Assembly (NCBI RefSeq): GCF_033115175.1
Contig: NC_084844.1
Span: 77,256,531 to 77,320,530, forward strand
Length of the DNA: 64,000 nucleotides
Source of the DNA: Lepus europaeus
Taxonomy: Eukaryota > Chordata > Mammalia > Lagomorpha > Leporidae
Direction: 5' to 3'
A program made the translations under genes and the position numbers. Below are positions 46,741 through 58,294 of this stretch, in pieces. How positions within the stretch are numbered: position 1 is the stretch's first letter; each line of letters opens with the position of its first letter. The notes below the pieces were generated by a model. It was not told the origin of the DNA. It worked only from the letters and a program-made list of their open reading frames with translations, and did no database searches.

Positions 46741-46874
46741 CTATAAATAATCTTAATGCATATATGTGAATATTGTTATATTTAGAAAATTACTACATTG
46801 TTCCATGCTCCGTGAATATTTCAAGTCTTCTTGTATGCACTTCAGTTTGCTCATGCTGCTCCCAGAGTTGCATA

Positions 46875-47765
46875 TTTTCTCTAGATATGAGAAGAATATC
46901 ATTGGAATTTTGATAGGGATCTCATTGAATGTGTAAATTGCTTTGGGTAGTATCGACATTATGGTTATATTAATTCTTCCAATCAGCAAACATGGAAGAT
47001 TTTTCCATTTTTTCTGTGTTTTTTTAATTTACTATTTTGTAATTTCATCATTGAGATCTTACATTTCCTTGGTTAAATGTCTTTTAAGATATTTAAGTTT
47101 TTTTGGTAACTATTTTGAATGGGACTGAACTTACACATTTTTTCTCAGCCATGGCATTGTCTGTATATACAAAGGCTATTGATTTTTGTATGTTGATTTT
47201 ATATTCTACAACTTTACCAAACAACTCTTCTTTAAAGATTTATTTATTCATTTGAAAATCAGAGTTACTCACAGAGAGGAGGAGAGGCAGAGAGAGAGAG
47301 AGAAGGAGACGCAGAGAGAGAGAGAGAGAGACTGAGAGAGTCAGTCTTCCATCTGCTGGTTCACTCCTCCATTGGCTGCAATGGCTGGAGCTGTGCCAAT
47401 CCTGAGCCAGGAGCTAGGAGCTTCTTCCGGGTCTCCCATGCAGGTACAGGGGCTCAAGGACTTGGACCATCTTCTACAGCTTTCCCAGGCCACAGCAGAG
47501 AGCTGGATTGGAAGTGGAGCAGCCAGTACTTGAACCAGCGTCCATATGGGATGCCAGCACAGCAGGTGGTGGCTTTACCTGCTATGCCAAAACACCGGCC
47601 CCTCAGATCTTTATTATTTATTCCCTGGTACTGTCCTTGCATTTGGCTCCTTTTGGTTTTTCTAGGTCCTTGAGATGAGTCCTTAGGTTGCTTATTTGGT
47701 ATTTTTCTTCATTTAGATGTTTGGCCACTTAAAGCCATAGCTTTTAATTTCTACATTTCTACGAT
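46875..47765 (-). mobile_element. Old L1 ORF2 fragments, interrupted by a SINE
   Basis: The plus strand reads as complement of L1 ORF2 (GAAGAATATCATTGGAATTTTGATAGGG, ATTAATTCTTCCAATC and TTTTGTATGTTGATTTTATA-type words) at 46875-47230. After a SINE at 47231-47602, an upstream L1 piece with CTAGGTCCTTGAGATGAGTC continues to about 47765. Divergence is higher than for the L1 at 59.6 kb. Confidence 0.75.
47231..47602 (-). mobile_element. CSINE inside an old L1
   Basis: CTTTAAAGATTTATTTATTCATTTG ... AAAACACCGGCCCC, with an enlarged (GA)n tract. L1 ORF2 fragments lie on both sides. Confidence 0.92.
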
Positions 47766-47769
47766 AATG

Positions 47770-48890
47770 ATAGGGGCCTTCTGGTTGGCTGCAGGAAATA
47801 CAAGCAGGAATGAGTATCCTGCATTGCTAGGATTATCATAGCAAAATACTGGTAGAATATGAGATTTCAGTCACAGCAATTTGTTTTTCGTAGTTCTAGA
47901 GATAGAAAATTTAAGAGCAAGGTGTTAACAGTTTTAGTTTGTCCTGAGGCCTCTCCCTCTGGGTACCATACACATCTTGCTGCATCCTCACATTGTGTTT
48001 CTTCTGTCCATGTGTATCCCTTCTTATAAAGGCATAGGTCAGTTTGCATCAGGGCTTCACACTAATTATATCATTTGATGTTAATTACCTGCTTAAAGGT
48101 CCTGTCTGCAAATGAAGTCCCATTGGTTTTCAGCAGTTCATCATGTAAGTTTTAGGGAGATAGCAGTTACCAGGGGCCTTAGTCTTGCTTGATAACCATT
48201 CTGAGGAAGTCTTGGTTTCTGAAGTGAGTTTTAAGATTCTTCACACTATCATTTTCAGTACTGTCAAAATTGGTGCATGCATGGGCACACACAAATACAA
48301 GGAAACACCTGTATACGCACTTAACTATCATGGAAATGATGATTGTAAACAGGTACAATCAATACAGTAATTCATAAGATAACAAACATTAAAACATGAG
48401 AAGTAGAAAAATGACAATGATTATGTATTATACAATATTTATAGCTTCTAAAATATAAACATTGAAATATGAGAAATAAAACAATGCAAAAACCATACCT
48501 ATAATCCTACAGAACAGCTTGCTTGGGGCATGTTTTCCTAAAGCCTTGCAAACCGTAAATTACTCAAACTTGCACTTGGGAGTATATAGGCAAGTGACAA
48601 AAATGCATTTCCAAAAACATAAATCCAGCACCACTCTAGCAAAATTTTTAGTTACAGTTTTTGATTTTCTCAGCATTATCTCCTGAATTAACCACATGAT
48701 GAATCATTGTGGATTTTCTGCTCTTTGACAAGCAATTATTGTACGTAAATTTTCAAATTTATCATCAGATGTGTTTTCTCAACACATACACTGATATTAC
48801 CAGTGTAATGAATAAGAGGGTGACAGTTACAGGATTAACAATAAAATTTCTACTACAATAGCATAGGTATTTTTAAAAATATTTATTTAC
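47770..48890. other. No recognised gene or repeat
   Basis: AT-rich presumed intron beyond the old L1. Nothing assigned. Confidence 0.45.
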
Positions 48891-48897
48891 TTGATTT

Positions 48898-49217
48898 TTT
48901 AAAAAAGATTTTTATTTATTTGTTTGGGAGGTAGAATTATAGACAGAGGAAGAGTCAGGGAGAAAGATCTTCTATCCTCTGATTCACACTCCTCAAACGG
49001 CTGCAATGGCTGGAGCTGGGCCCATCTGAAGCCGGGAGCCAGGAGCTTCTTTTGGGTCTCCTACATGGCTCAAACCCTTGGACCATCTTCCACTGCTTTC
49101 CCAGGCCATAACAGAGAGCTGAATCAGGAGAGGAGCAGCTGGACTTGAACCAGTGCCCATATGGGATGCTGGCGTTGCAGGTGAAGGCTTAGCCCACTTC
49201 GTCACAGCACCAGCCCC
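48898..49217 (-). mobile_element. CSINE, full length
   Basis: AAAAAAGATTTTTATTTATTTG ... CGTCACAGCACCAGCCCC; the middle lacks a few bases near the CATGGCTCAAACC region. Confidence 0.88.
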
Positions 49218-49377
49218 CACAGATCTTGTTAATATCTTCTGACTTCCACCAAAGAACATAAATAAAAATGTGGGTCATTTATGGGAGATGTTTGGTTTAG
49301 CTTCAATTTTTAGCTAATGTGCCCTTACTGTGTGGTAATTAGAAACAATTGATTCTCAGAGCATATAAGCACTAATG

Positions 49378-49655
49378 AGACAGTGGGAAAGACAAAAGAC
49401 CCCCGAGCCCCACCCAGTCATCAGTTCACTCCCCCAATAGCCTAGGTTTGGCCAAGCCAAAGACAGGAACACAGAACTCCATTTGAGTGTCCCATACGGG
49501 TGTTAGGGACCCAAACATTTGGACCATGCCATTCCAGGTGCATTATCAGGAAGCTGGATCAGAAAGCGGAGTGGCTGATATTGGAGCTTGTGCGCTGATA
49601 TAGGATGCCAGCCCTGCAAGTCTTGTCTCAGCCTGCTTTGTATGAATCCCAGCCT
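49378..49655 (-). mobile_element. CSINE, very old copy
   Basis: CAGTTCACTCCCCCAATAGCC, GCCAAAGACAGGAACACAGAAC, GGAAGCTGGATCAGAAAGCGGAG keep the C repeat order with a worn head. Confidence 0.65.
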
Positions 49656-50169
49656 TGATAACAATTATTTTAAAATAACACCAATAGAAAATTCTTATAA
49701 AGTCTTTATAAACAGTCCCAAAGACACAGCAAATAAATATTTACTGAAGAAATTTTAAAATATAAAAATATGGAGATTCAGTGCTATTTGAATCCAGACC
49801 TGATTCTTCTCTCCCCTCTCATGACTCAGTCAAATGGAAACCCCACATCATACAACTGCAACTGAGAACACAGGGCTCCCTCTCCTGCTGAGTGACAGCT
49901 GAAGATGACATCATCACTTTTTCTGCCTCAATTATCTGCTGCCAGAACTGTGTTCTGGGTGAGTGAAGCTGAGATATGGGGTCCAGACTCCACCTGAGTG
50001 ATGGAAGTTCTATATTGGGCATGAGGACACTTGGATTCCATCTTCCACTACCAGCAGTGCCTATAGTTGGTAAATCTGTAGGAACAGCACATATGTGGTG
50101 GCTTTGGATTGGAACAGTTAGCGTTATTGAGGAGATATCCAGACAGTACTGAATTTCCTTTCATATATT

Positions 50170-50508
50170 CTTCTTTTTTTTTTTTTTTTTTTTTTGCCAG
50201 GCAGAGTTAGACAGTGAGAGAGACAGTGAGAGAGAGAGTTATAAACAGAGAGAGAGAGAAAGGTCTTCCTTCCATTGGTTCACTCCCCTAATGGCTGCTA
50301 CAGCTGGCGCTGTGCCATTCCAAAGCCAGGAGCCGGGTACTTCCTCCCGGTCTCCCATGCGGGTACAGGGACCCAAGCACTTGGGCCATCCTCCGCTGCC
50401 CTCCCAGGCCATAGCAGAGAGCGGGACTGGAAGAGGAGCAACCGGGACTAGAACTCAGGGTGCTGGCGCTGCGGGCGGATGATTAACCAAGTGAGCCACG
50501 GCGCCAGC
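50170..50508 (-). mobile_element. CSINE, young to intermediate type
   Basis: A T tract of about 22, GCCAGGCAGAGTTAGACAGTGAG and GAGCCACGGCGCCAGC. Confidence 0.92.
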
Positions 50509-50520
50509 TTTAATTCCTAA

Positions 50521-50660
50521 TTATTTAAGAGGCAGGGACAGCAGACAGGGCACTCTCATCTGCTGGCTCACTCTCCAAATGCTTGTAACATCAGGCTGAA
50601 CTACATTAAAGCTGGGAGCTAGTGAGGGGCACTTGGCAACACAAGTGAAACCACTGATTT
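50521..50660 (-). mobile_element. CSINE 3' half, worn
   Basis: TTATTTAAGAGGCAGGGACAG ... CTGCTGGCTCACTCTCCAAATGC ... AAGCTGGGAGCTAG. Confidence 0.6.
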
Positions 50661-50679
50661 GAATGCTCATATTCCTTTT

Positions 50680-50925
50680 CAGAGCATCAGTTAGGTCTTG
50701 ACTACTCTGCTTTCAATCCAGCTTCCTGCTAATGTGTCTAGACAGCTGATGATGGCCCACCTACGAGGGTTTGTGTCCTCTACTTGAGAGACCTGGATAG
50801 ATTTCCTCAATCCTAGTTTTAGCCTGGCCCAGCTTTGGCTGTTGTAGGCATTTGGGGATAAGAACCACCAGTTGGAAGATATCTCTCTCTCTCTCTTCAT
50901 TTCAAATAAATAAAATAATTTTTTA
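50680..50925 (+). mobile_element. CSINE-related, older variant
   Basis: GGTCTTGACTACTCTGCTTTC, CCAGCTTCCTGCTAATGTG, TTGTAGGCATTTGGGGATAAG and AAATAAATAAAATAATTTT tail; opposite in strand to 50521. Confidence 0.7.
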
Positions 50926-50949
50926 AGGTTAAATATTGGAAGCTGTGTA

Positions 50950-51127
50950 TGCAATCTAGGTCTCCAACATAGCTCAGAGTGACTACTTGAGCCTCTGCCT
51001 TATGCTGATATGATCCCATGGTAGGCATATACAGGATGCTGGAATTGAAAGAGGAGAGGAGCTTGGACTCAAACTCACTCTGTGATGTGTTTGTTCCAAG
51101 CAGCAACTTAACCACCATTTCCAACTG
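50950..51127 (-). mobile_element. CSINE fragment, very old
   Basis: GGTCTCCAACATAGC, GGATGCTGGAATTG, CAACTTAACCACCATTTCC keep the order of the element's 5' half with many changes. Confidence 0.5.
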
Positions 51128-51199
51128 CAGCATTTTTTAGGAGATAAGGATATTTGAAAAAATGATGATGGTGATGGTTTACAAGTAAGTGAAAACACT

Positions 51200-51250
51200 T
51201 TTTTTTTTTTTTAAGATGTATTTTAGTTGTTTGGAAGAGTAGGAGGGACA

Positions 51251-51288
<38 letters not shown>

Positions 51289-51571
51289 AGAGAAAGAAAG
51301 AAAGAGAGATCTTCCATCCAGTGGTTCATTCCTCCAAATGACCACAACGACCAGAACTGAACCTATCCAAAGTCAGGAGCCAGGAGCTTCTTCTGGATCT
51401 CCCACATGGTTGCAGGGGCCCAAGGACTTTGGCCATCCTTTGCTGCTTTCCTAGGCAAATTAGCAGGGAGCTGGATCGGAAGTAGAGCAGCTGTGACTTG
51501 AACTGGTGCCCATATGGGATGCTGGTGCTTTAGGCTGGGGCTTTAACCCATTGCACCACAGTGCCGGACCC
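51200..51571 (-). mobile_element. CSINE with internal (AC)n(AG)n tract
   Basis: T12 AAGATGTATTTTAGTTGTTTGG ... GCACCACAGTGCCGGACCCC. An ACAC...AGAG microsatellite at 51249-51290 replaces the usual GA tract. Confidence 0.92.
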
Positions 51572-51649
51572 CAGTGAGAACACCCTTAATGGACAAATTG
51601 CTTGGTGAATTCTATTTGTATCTTAGTATTGTTATTTGAGAAAGTAATT

Positions 51650-52076
51650 GGGGCTGGCATTGTGGCATAGCAGGTAAAGCTTCTGCCTCCAGCCCAGGCA
51701 TCCCATCTGGGTGCCAATTCTTGTCCCAGGTGTTCCACTTCTGATCCAGCTATCTGCTAATGTGCCTAGGAAATCAGTGGAGAATGACCCAAGTCCCTGG
51801 ACCCCTGCACCTGTATGGGAGACCCAGGAGAAGCTCCTGGCTCCTGGCTTCAGTTTGGCACAGCCCATTTGCCATTGTGGCCATTTGAGGAGTGAAGCGG
51901 TAAATGGAAGATCTCTCCCTCTTTCTCTCAATCTTTCTTTCTGTCTCTCTCTCTCTCTCAATCTTTCTTTCTCTTCCCCTCTCCCTCCCCCTGTCTCCCT
52001 CTCCCCCTCTCTCCCTCTCTCCCTCTCCCCCTCTCTCTCAAACCCTGGCTTTCAAATAAATAAATAATTTTAAAAA
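51650..52076 (+). mobile_element. CSINE with expanded CT-rich tract
   Basis: GGGGCTGGCATTGTGGCATAG head and AAATAAATAAATAATTTT tail. The pyrimidine tract is expanded to about 125 bases (51915-52040), so the element is about 100 bases longer than its neighbours. Confidence 0.92.
51915..52040. repeat. Pyrimidine repeat (CTCTCC/CTTTCTT)n
   Basis: Two copies of CTCTCAATCTTTCTTTCT-type units are followed by CCCTCTCCCTC-type units, all C and T on the plus strand apart from a few A. It grew inside the CT tract of the SINE at 51650. Confidence 0.85.
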
Positions 52077-52446
52077 GTTATATGAAAACTGATATGATAA
52101 AAGGGACTTACTTAATTATTTCATTTTTTTCACATAATAGTTTATATTTTAGTATCCTAAACCCCAGTCCACATAAAATGTGATTTTCCTCTGTAGGCCT
52201 ACATTGTGTATTTATAGTAGAAATGGATACAAATGCTGGAGCAAGAGATGGCAGCATATAACTAGATGATAAACAGCATATAAACAGTGATTGTTACAGG
52301 GACAGGAACTGTGGGGAAAAGTTACTTTAATCTTATCTGTCATTTTTAGAATAGAATAGAATTATAAAATAATACAAACCAAAGCATGGTCAGACACAAG
52401 AGGTGTATGACTAAATGTTTTTATTAGTCAGAAAACACTAACCTTT

Positions 52447-52770
52447 GGGGTTACCATTGTGTACTGGGTTAGGCCACTGCTTGCAATGCTGTCATCCTAT
52501 ATTGATTTCTGGCTACTTTGCTGCCAATTCAGATTCTTGATAGTGTGTCTGGGAAGGGAGTGGAAAATGGCCCAAGTACTTGAGTCTCTTCCACACATGT
52601 AAGAGATTCAGATCGAATCACTAGTGGTTCTATCCTGGCCCAGAAATGGCTTTTGTAGCCAACTGGGAAGTGAACCATGAGAAGGAACATTTCTCCCTCT
52701 CTCTCTCTGACTCTTTGTTTTCTGTCGTGTTTATTTGTTACTATTTCAAAAACTATATCTTTAAAAAAAA
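52447..52770 (+). mobile_element. CSINE, old copy
   Basis: GGGGTTACCATTGTGTACTGG head, GGAGTGGAAAATGGCCC, AACTGGGAAGTGAACC, CTCTCTCTCTGACTC. Confidence 0.75.
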
Positions 52771-53088
52771 TGAAAACTAACCTCAGGTCATAATCCTTGA
52801 GGGAGTCTTAATTAGTCCCACACTCTGTTCATCACTCCCTTTGTCTTTTACCATTCTGCATTCAGTACAAATTAATTACCAAAGTCCTATCACTGACTCA
52901 GTGCTCAAAATTAAGAATACAATCATTAATGGAAGGCATACCAAAGAGAGAAAATGAGTTGCTTAAGATTAGCCAATTATCAGTCAGTGTGTTTTTGCCA
53001 CTTTTTCTCTTCTCAGGAATCCTCATGGAGTCCACATCCAGGAACAGCTCCTGCTGGTAGAGATGTGTGATAACCAGGACTCACCAAT

Positions 53089-53346
53089 TTGAACAGAGCA
53101 AATCACATCTTAGGCATAGAGAAAACCAGAAATAGTTTCTGGGCCAAGAATCTTTACCCTCCTAATACCCCTACTCAAGCCCACATCAATCTTGACCATC
53201 CCCACTTGGACAGAAGCAGCAACAGCAACGAGAGTTCTGTGATGTCCAGTGTTGACTTGCTTGTGAAGTTTGTATCAGAAACCAGCAAATGGATTAAAAC
53301 TTCAGATCCAGCTATCAGAACTACAAGTGAAGATTTGTTAGGTTAG
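53089..53346 (+). other. Unrecognised 85-codon open frame, possibly a relic
   Basis: An open frame outside any SINE or L1 that I can see, with a protein-like composition (serine-rich centre SSNSNESSVMSSVDLL, then VKFVSETSKWIK). It is preceded at about 53012 by a pyrimidine-rich acceptor-like TTTTTCTCTTCTCAG. I do not recognise a family. It may be a fragment of an old processed pseudogene or a chance frame. Confidence 0.15.
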
Positions 53347-53349
53347 ATA

Positions 53350-54480
53350 GGTGGACAGATGGATGTGTGGAGAGACGGGATTCAGGAATTATTAGTCAAG
53401 TAATTAATGGATTGGAACTTTCGTATTTTCACAAAGAATTTGAAATGCATCCACCTTAAGACCTACTATTTTATTCCAATATATTCACTAGAAGAATGAA
53501 GATACCAGTGAAATATCTCCAGATTCCCAGCAAAATCGTTGTGAGGTGTGTGTAAGATCTTTTACTATGGGATAATTGCATTTGTGGGGTTTTGTGATAT
53601 CCCCTCAGGAAGTGAAGCTTCTGGTTCCTTCCTGTGTGTTGCCACCTGCCAAGTACCCTTGTTTGAGCTTATAGATATTTATACAAAGCTAGTTCCCAAG
53701 GGCAGTGGGGTTTATGATGGAAGTTAGGGTACTAACTTTTTTTTTTTATGTTGATAAACATGATTCATGTATGCAATGAAATATGCCCCTCTGGCCCAAA
53801 CTCTCTAGTGCATCACGGTAGAGAAAGGAGTCCTAAAGTGCTGAGGACTTGAAGCAGTTATTGATTCTCCTGCCAGAGGATCAAGATTTCAGTGATGCTA
53901 CCTCACCTCATCTATAAGCTTCCACTGATTGGTGGTATTGGAAGTTTTATATGAACTTTGAGAGGGAAGATGTGAATGAGTTGAGAGTAGACAAGGGCCT
54001 AGGAAACATTATATATTGAAAAATTCTTGATGGTGTGGCCTGTAGTGGAGGGATAACCTGTCACATTGAAAATCTGTCTACACTACTCCCTAACACAGGC
54101 CTATTACTATATTCTGTCCTCATTAGTTCCAGATTTGGAGCTCTCTGAAACCTAGTCTGCCATCACATTTTGTATCTGGAGTTAGTGCTGATGCTCCCTG
54201 TATCCTGATAGTTCTTTCTGGTAACTCAGGAATTGTCAGGATTTTTATACCAGATAAAAAAGATGCAAAAAAGTGTGAAGTATGTTTTGGGAGATAATCC
54301 TGTTCACAAGTGTCAAGTGATTAGTTTCAGTAGTATTCCTCACTTTACCACAGGTAACTGCAAACTGTTCACTTTTGAGATCCATTTAAGAAAGTGAAGC
54401 CAATATAGAGGAAACACTGTTTTAGAAGACTTTTCCTTGAACATGACTGTCATTTTTCCACCAGTAGTTTCTATGGATTG
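53350..54480. other. No recognised gene or repeat
   Basis: Follows the unrecognised open frame at 53089. A short GATAGGTGGACAGATGGATG run lies at 53346. Nothing else assigned. Confidence 0.4.
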
Positions 54481-54496
54481 TGTGAATCCAACAGGT

Positions 54497-54818
54497 ATTT
54501 CTTTTTAAAGATTTATTTTATTTATTTGAAGGACAGAGTTACAGAGAGAGGTGGAGACAGAAAGGTCTTCCATCCGCTGGTTCATTCCCCAAATGGCTGC
54601 AACACCCGGAGCAGCACCGATCTGAGGCCAGGAGCTTCTTCCGGGTCTCCCACGTGGGTGTAGGGGCCCAAGGAGTTGGGTTGTCTTCTACTGCTATCCC
54701 AGGCCATAGCAGAGAGCTGGATTGGAAGTGGAGCAGCTGGGACTCGAACCAGTGCCCATATGGGATACTGGCACTTCAGGCCAGGGCATTAACCCGCTGC
54801 GCCACAGCGCCGGCCCCT
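54497..54818 (-). mobile_element. CSINE with target-site duplication
   Basis: AAAGATTTATTTTATTTATTTGAAGGACAGAG ... GCGCCACAGCGCCGGCCCC. Flanked by ATCCAACAGGT at 54486-54496 and 54819-54829. Confidence 0.95.
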
Positions 54819-54873
54819 ATCCAACAGGTTTATAGTGCAAGTTTTTCTCCATTCATGATAGTTATCCACTCTT

Positions 54874-55202
54874 TTTTTTTTTGACAGGCATAGTGGATAG
54901 CGAGAGAGAGAGAGAGACAGAGAGAAAGGTCTTCCTTTTGCCGTTGGTTCACCCTCCAATGGCCGCTGCGGCCGGCGCATCTCGCTGATCTGAAGCCAGG
55001 AGCCAGGCGCTTCTCCTGGTCTCCCATGCGGGTGCAGGGCCCAAGCACTTGGGCCATCCTCCACTGCCTTCCTGGGCCATAGCAGAGAGTTGGCCTGAAA
55101 GAGGGGCAACCGGGATAGAATCCGGCGCCCCAACCAGGCCTAGAACCCGGTGTGCCGGCGCCGCAAGGAGGAGGATTAGCCTGTTAAGCCACAGCGCCGG
55201 CC
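54874..55202 (-). mobile_element. Young-type CSINE with target-site duplication
   Basis: TTGACAGGCATAGTGGATAGCG ... AAGCCACAGCGCCGGCC. Flanked by AGTTATCCACTCTT at 54860-54873 and 55203-55216. Confidence 0.95.
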
Positions 55203-55586
55203 AGTTATCCACTCTTGATAATCCTAAATGCTGCGAAAATTTAGTATGAGGTCATTTTCAATTATTTAAAATGGAGATAAATCACATTTTACTGTCAATT
55301 ACTTTGTTAAATATAAATAAAACACAATAGAGCACCACATATTTGTAAAAACATTAAAATACTCTTTTGGTCTTCAGGCAGTTTGTGTGGCAGCAGCCTT
55401 GCTGACATCCTTGCTGACATGGTTAGCATGAATCATGCTCATAGAAATGTCTGTATGTGATTGTGAAGTTCTCTTGGTTGGATTTGGCTTATAATTATTT
55501 CCTGCTCTCCAAGGTATATCAACGTTTAATATATAACAAATCAACAAAAACATGTAGCTTAAAAGTACAACTATTTTATTTGTAAT

Positions 55587-55880
55587 TCTTTTTAAAAATT
55601 ATTTACTTGAAAGATAGAATAAGAGAAGGAGAGAGAGAGAGAGAGAGAATGAATGAATGAATGAATGAATATTCTAACTGCTGGTTTACTCCCCCAGTGT
55701 CTTTAGCAGTCAGGACCATGTAAGACTAAAGCCAGTAGGTGAGAACTCCATTTGAGTATTGATCCATGATGCAGTGTCTCCCAGGTACTTTAGCAGGAAG
55801 TTGTATTTGAACTGGAATAGCCAGGAGACAAACTTGTGTCACAAGTAGCAGTTTAACCTGCTTACCACATGTCCATTCCT
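55587..55880 (-). mobile_element. CSINE, old copy with GAAT repeat
   Basis: TTTAAAAATTATTTACTTGAAAG, (GA)n then GAATGAATGAATGAATGAAT (55649-55672), and a worn head near TTTAACCTGCTTACCAC. Confidence 0.75.
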
Positions 55881-55884
55881 CCTG

Positions 55885-57500
55885 TGTTTAGTGGTTTGCT
55901 CCGGTTCTTTCCTAGTCTGTCTGTCTCCAACAGGCAAGTTACAGACTTCTTCACAAGATAGCTGTCTAATAAGGCAAACCCCAGTAGGCAAATACTTTTT
56001 AAAGTATATTGGTATCATATTCTTTGAAGATGGTATCATAGTCTTTCACTAAAGAATGTGAAATGGCAAAGTCAAGGATTACTGCGTTGAGTGATATTGT
56101 GAAGACTTGGATACAGGGAAGTGTCATTTGGAGTATTTACTGGAAAGGTGTACTACGATGAAGATAGGTTATACCCCCTTCTCCTATTGCAGAAGAATTC
56201 ATATTGCAAGAAATATATGTTCTATAGATTTGTAGGTGTACAGCAAGAGGTGTTCCAGGGGAAACACTAAAATGGAGTACTGTGTGGTACATCTGTATCA
56301 TTGAGAAAAGGTTAATACCACCCACGTAATTATCTTTAGTGTAGATTTTAGTGACATCATGGTGTTTCCACGGCATACTATAAGTCTTCAGTCATCCTTG
56401 AAATTAACAATTATTTCTTTACAGTAACTTTATTACAAAAAATTATCAAATAAATGAAATAAGTATTTCTATTAACCTAATTATAATTGCTTGTAATCAC
56501 TGCTAATTAGTGTACTTGTTGGTGCTCTTTCAAGGAGATCTTTTGTGCTTCTTATGAGTAAAGCACTGTTCCTGCACAGGGCACCTGATTGTTTTTGTTT
56601 TCCCAGCTAAAGTGTCTCTTATTCCTTTCTATCATGATCTTGCTTTGCTATGTAGAATCTAGGAGCAAGTGAGACCAGTTCTCTCACAACTCCCTCCATT
56701 TTCATTTCTCCCTCCCTCCCACTTTCTTTTCTAGGTAATAATTTTAGAGTACTCTACGTGTTTTCAAGAGCAAAGAAATGAATACATCTCCAGTAAGTCT
56801 ATTTATATTTTAGTGTATCTTATATTATATTTTCAGAGCCTTATGAAGATTTGATAATTAAAATGGAAAAGTAAATATAACTCAATATCAGAGAATATTT
56901 ATTAACAAGATAGAGTTATGTTTATAAGACACTAGAGCCATCTAAGCTGTTTGCAGATTTGTTTCTGTTTTTTCTGATGACAAAACAAAAAGACATTAGT
57001 TATATAATTCAAATTGAAACTCGGTAGAAAATTTGTTAAATTTGTGGGATGTAGAGTCTGAAGCAGTTTTATTGATGCTATAGATGATATAATTGATAGT
57101 TATGTACTGAAAACCTAGAAATAAATACTCAAAATTTTGAACTGGAAAAAGCTACCCAGTGATAAAAACAAATAATTTAATAGGTGTTTTTTTTTTTTTT
57201 TAATTGCTAAAATAGTGTGGTCCTCAATAGCTTTTGGAAAGCTATACTGGATTCCTGGATTGGATCAAGAATGTGTGGAGGACAGAATCTTTCTCAGGTT
57301 CTTAAATAACTCATGATACATTCCTCTCTGCCAAACTATAGATCCAGGTCAACTGCAAACTCTTCAAAGTTATATATTCAGGTAAATAACTCCAATCTTT
57401 ATTTGGAGTTTCATATACTCAAAATAGTCTCAATTCAATTCTTCTAATATTTATCAATAACATACTCAAAGCCAATGTTATTATCTGGTCTTTGTCTTAC
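55885..57500. other. Presumed intron around the candidate exon
   Basis: SINE-free, unique-looking sequence that contains the candidate exon at 56735-56792. No other splice pair was recognised here. Confidence 0.4.
56778..56792 (+). CDS. Candidate start-codon exon (exon 56735-56792)
   Basis: A pyrimidine-rich tract (CTCCCTCCCTCCCACTTTCTTTTCTAG) ends in an acceptor AG at 56733-56734. It is followed by 58 bases and a strong donor, CA/GTAAGTCT, with the intron starting at 56793. Inside, the ATG at 56778 has a purine at -3 and opens MNTSP up to the donor, ending on a whole codon. In the same frame an upstream TAG occurs within the exon, so this ATG would be a true translation start. The layout fits a coding exon 2 after a non-coding CpG exon 1 at 23.65-24.0 kb. 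I do not recognise the protein from five residues, and isolated splice-like signals do occur by chance. Confidence 0.35.
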
Positions 57501-57519
57501 TTAAAATCTTTTGCTATAT

Positions 57520-57810
57520 AGATAATGAGAGAGAGAGACTAAGACAAAAGAGGCAGAGCTGTTAACCACTGACTCAGTCCAAAGTGCCCAGAGCAACCAG
57601 GGCTTGGTAAGGCTGAAGCCAAGAGCCAGCAAGGAAATCCTGACCCTCCATATGGGTGGCAGAAGCCCAATTCCTTTACGCAGCACTATTGCCTCCCAGA
57701 ATCTGCACTGGTGAGCAGTTGGAATCAGGAGCCAGTGTTGAGAATCAAATCAAGGAACTCTGATTTTGGATTGGGATATCATAACTGGCATCATAAACAT
57801 TAGTCTAAAC
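57520..57810 (-). mobile_element. CSINE, very old copy
   Basis: GATAATGAGAGAGAGAGACTAAG, CTGACTCAGTCC, GGCTGAAGCCAAGAGCCAGC, GGTGGCAGAAGCCCAATTCC keep the element's order. Confidence 0.6.
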
Positions 57811-58023
57811 ATCTACTCTGCTTCTTAATTGTTTTTGTCTGCCATATTTGAAAGCATTGTACATGATCCGCTTCTGAAGATTCTGTTTTTTTGTCTCCAT
57901 GATGACATCACTGGTGGTTTCTTGCTTTTCTCCTTGAATTCTTCTGTTTTTTTCTCCATAACATCATTTATCCAAGGATTCTGTGTGCTCTCCCATTCAT
58001 CCCACTCTCCAATGCTCTTTTTT

Positions 58024-58278
58024 TTTTTTTTTTTTTTTTTGACAGAGTGGACAGTGCCTCTGCGGCTGGCGCACCGCGCTGATCTGAAGGCAGGAGCCAG
58101 GTGCTTCTCCTGGTCTCCCAAGCACTTGGGCCATCCTCCACTGCACTCCTGGGCCACAGCAGAGAGCTGGCCTGGAAGAAGAGCAACCGGGACAGAATCC
58201 GGCGCCCCAACCGGGACTAGAACCCGGTGTGCCGGTGCTGCATGTGGAGGATTAGCCTATTGAGCCGCAGCGCCGGCC
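58024..58278 (-). mobile_element. Young-type CSINE with internal deletions
   Basis: T20 GACAGAGTGGACAGTG then directly CTCTGCGGCTGGCGCACC; about 80 bases of the usual sequence are missing in two places. Near-identical flanks CCAATGCTCTTTTT (58010-58023) and CCGATGCTCTTTTT (58281-58294). Confidence 0.9.
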
Positions 58279-58294
58279 TTCCGATGCTCTTTTT

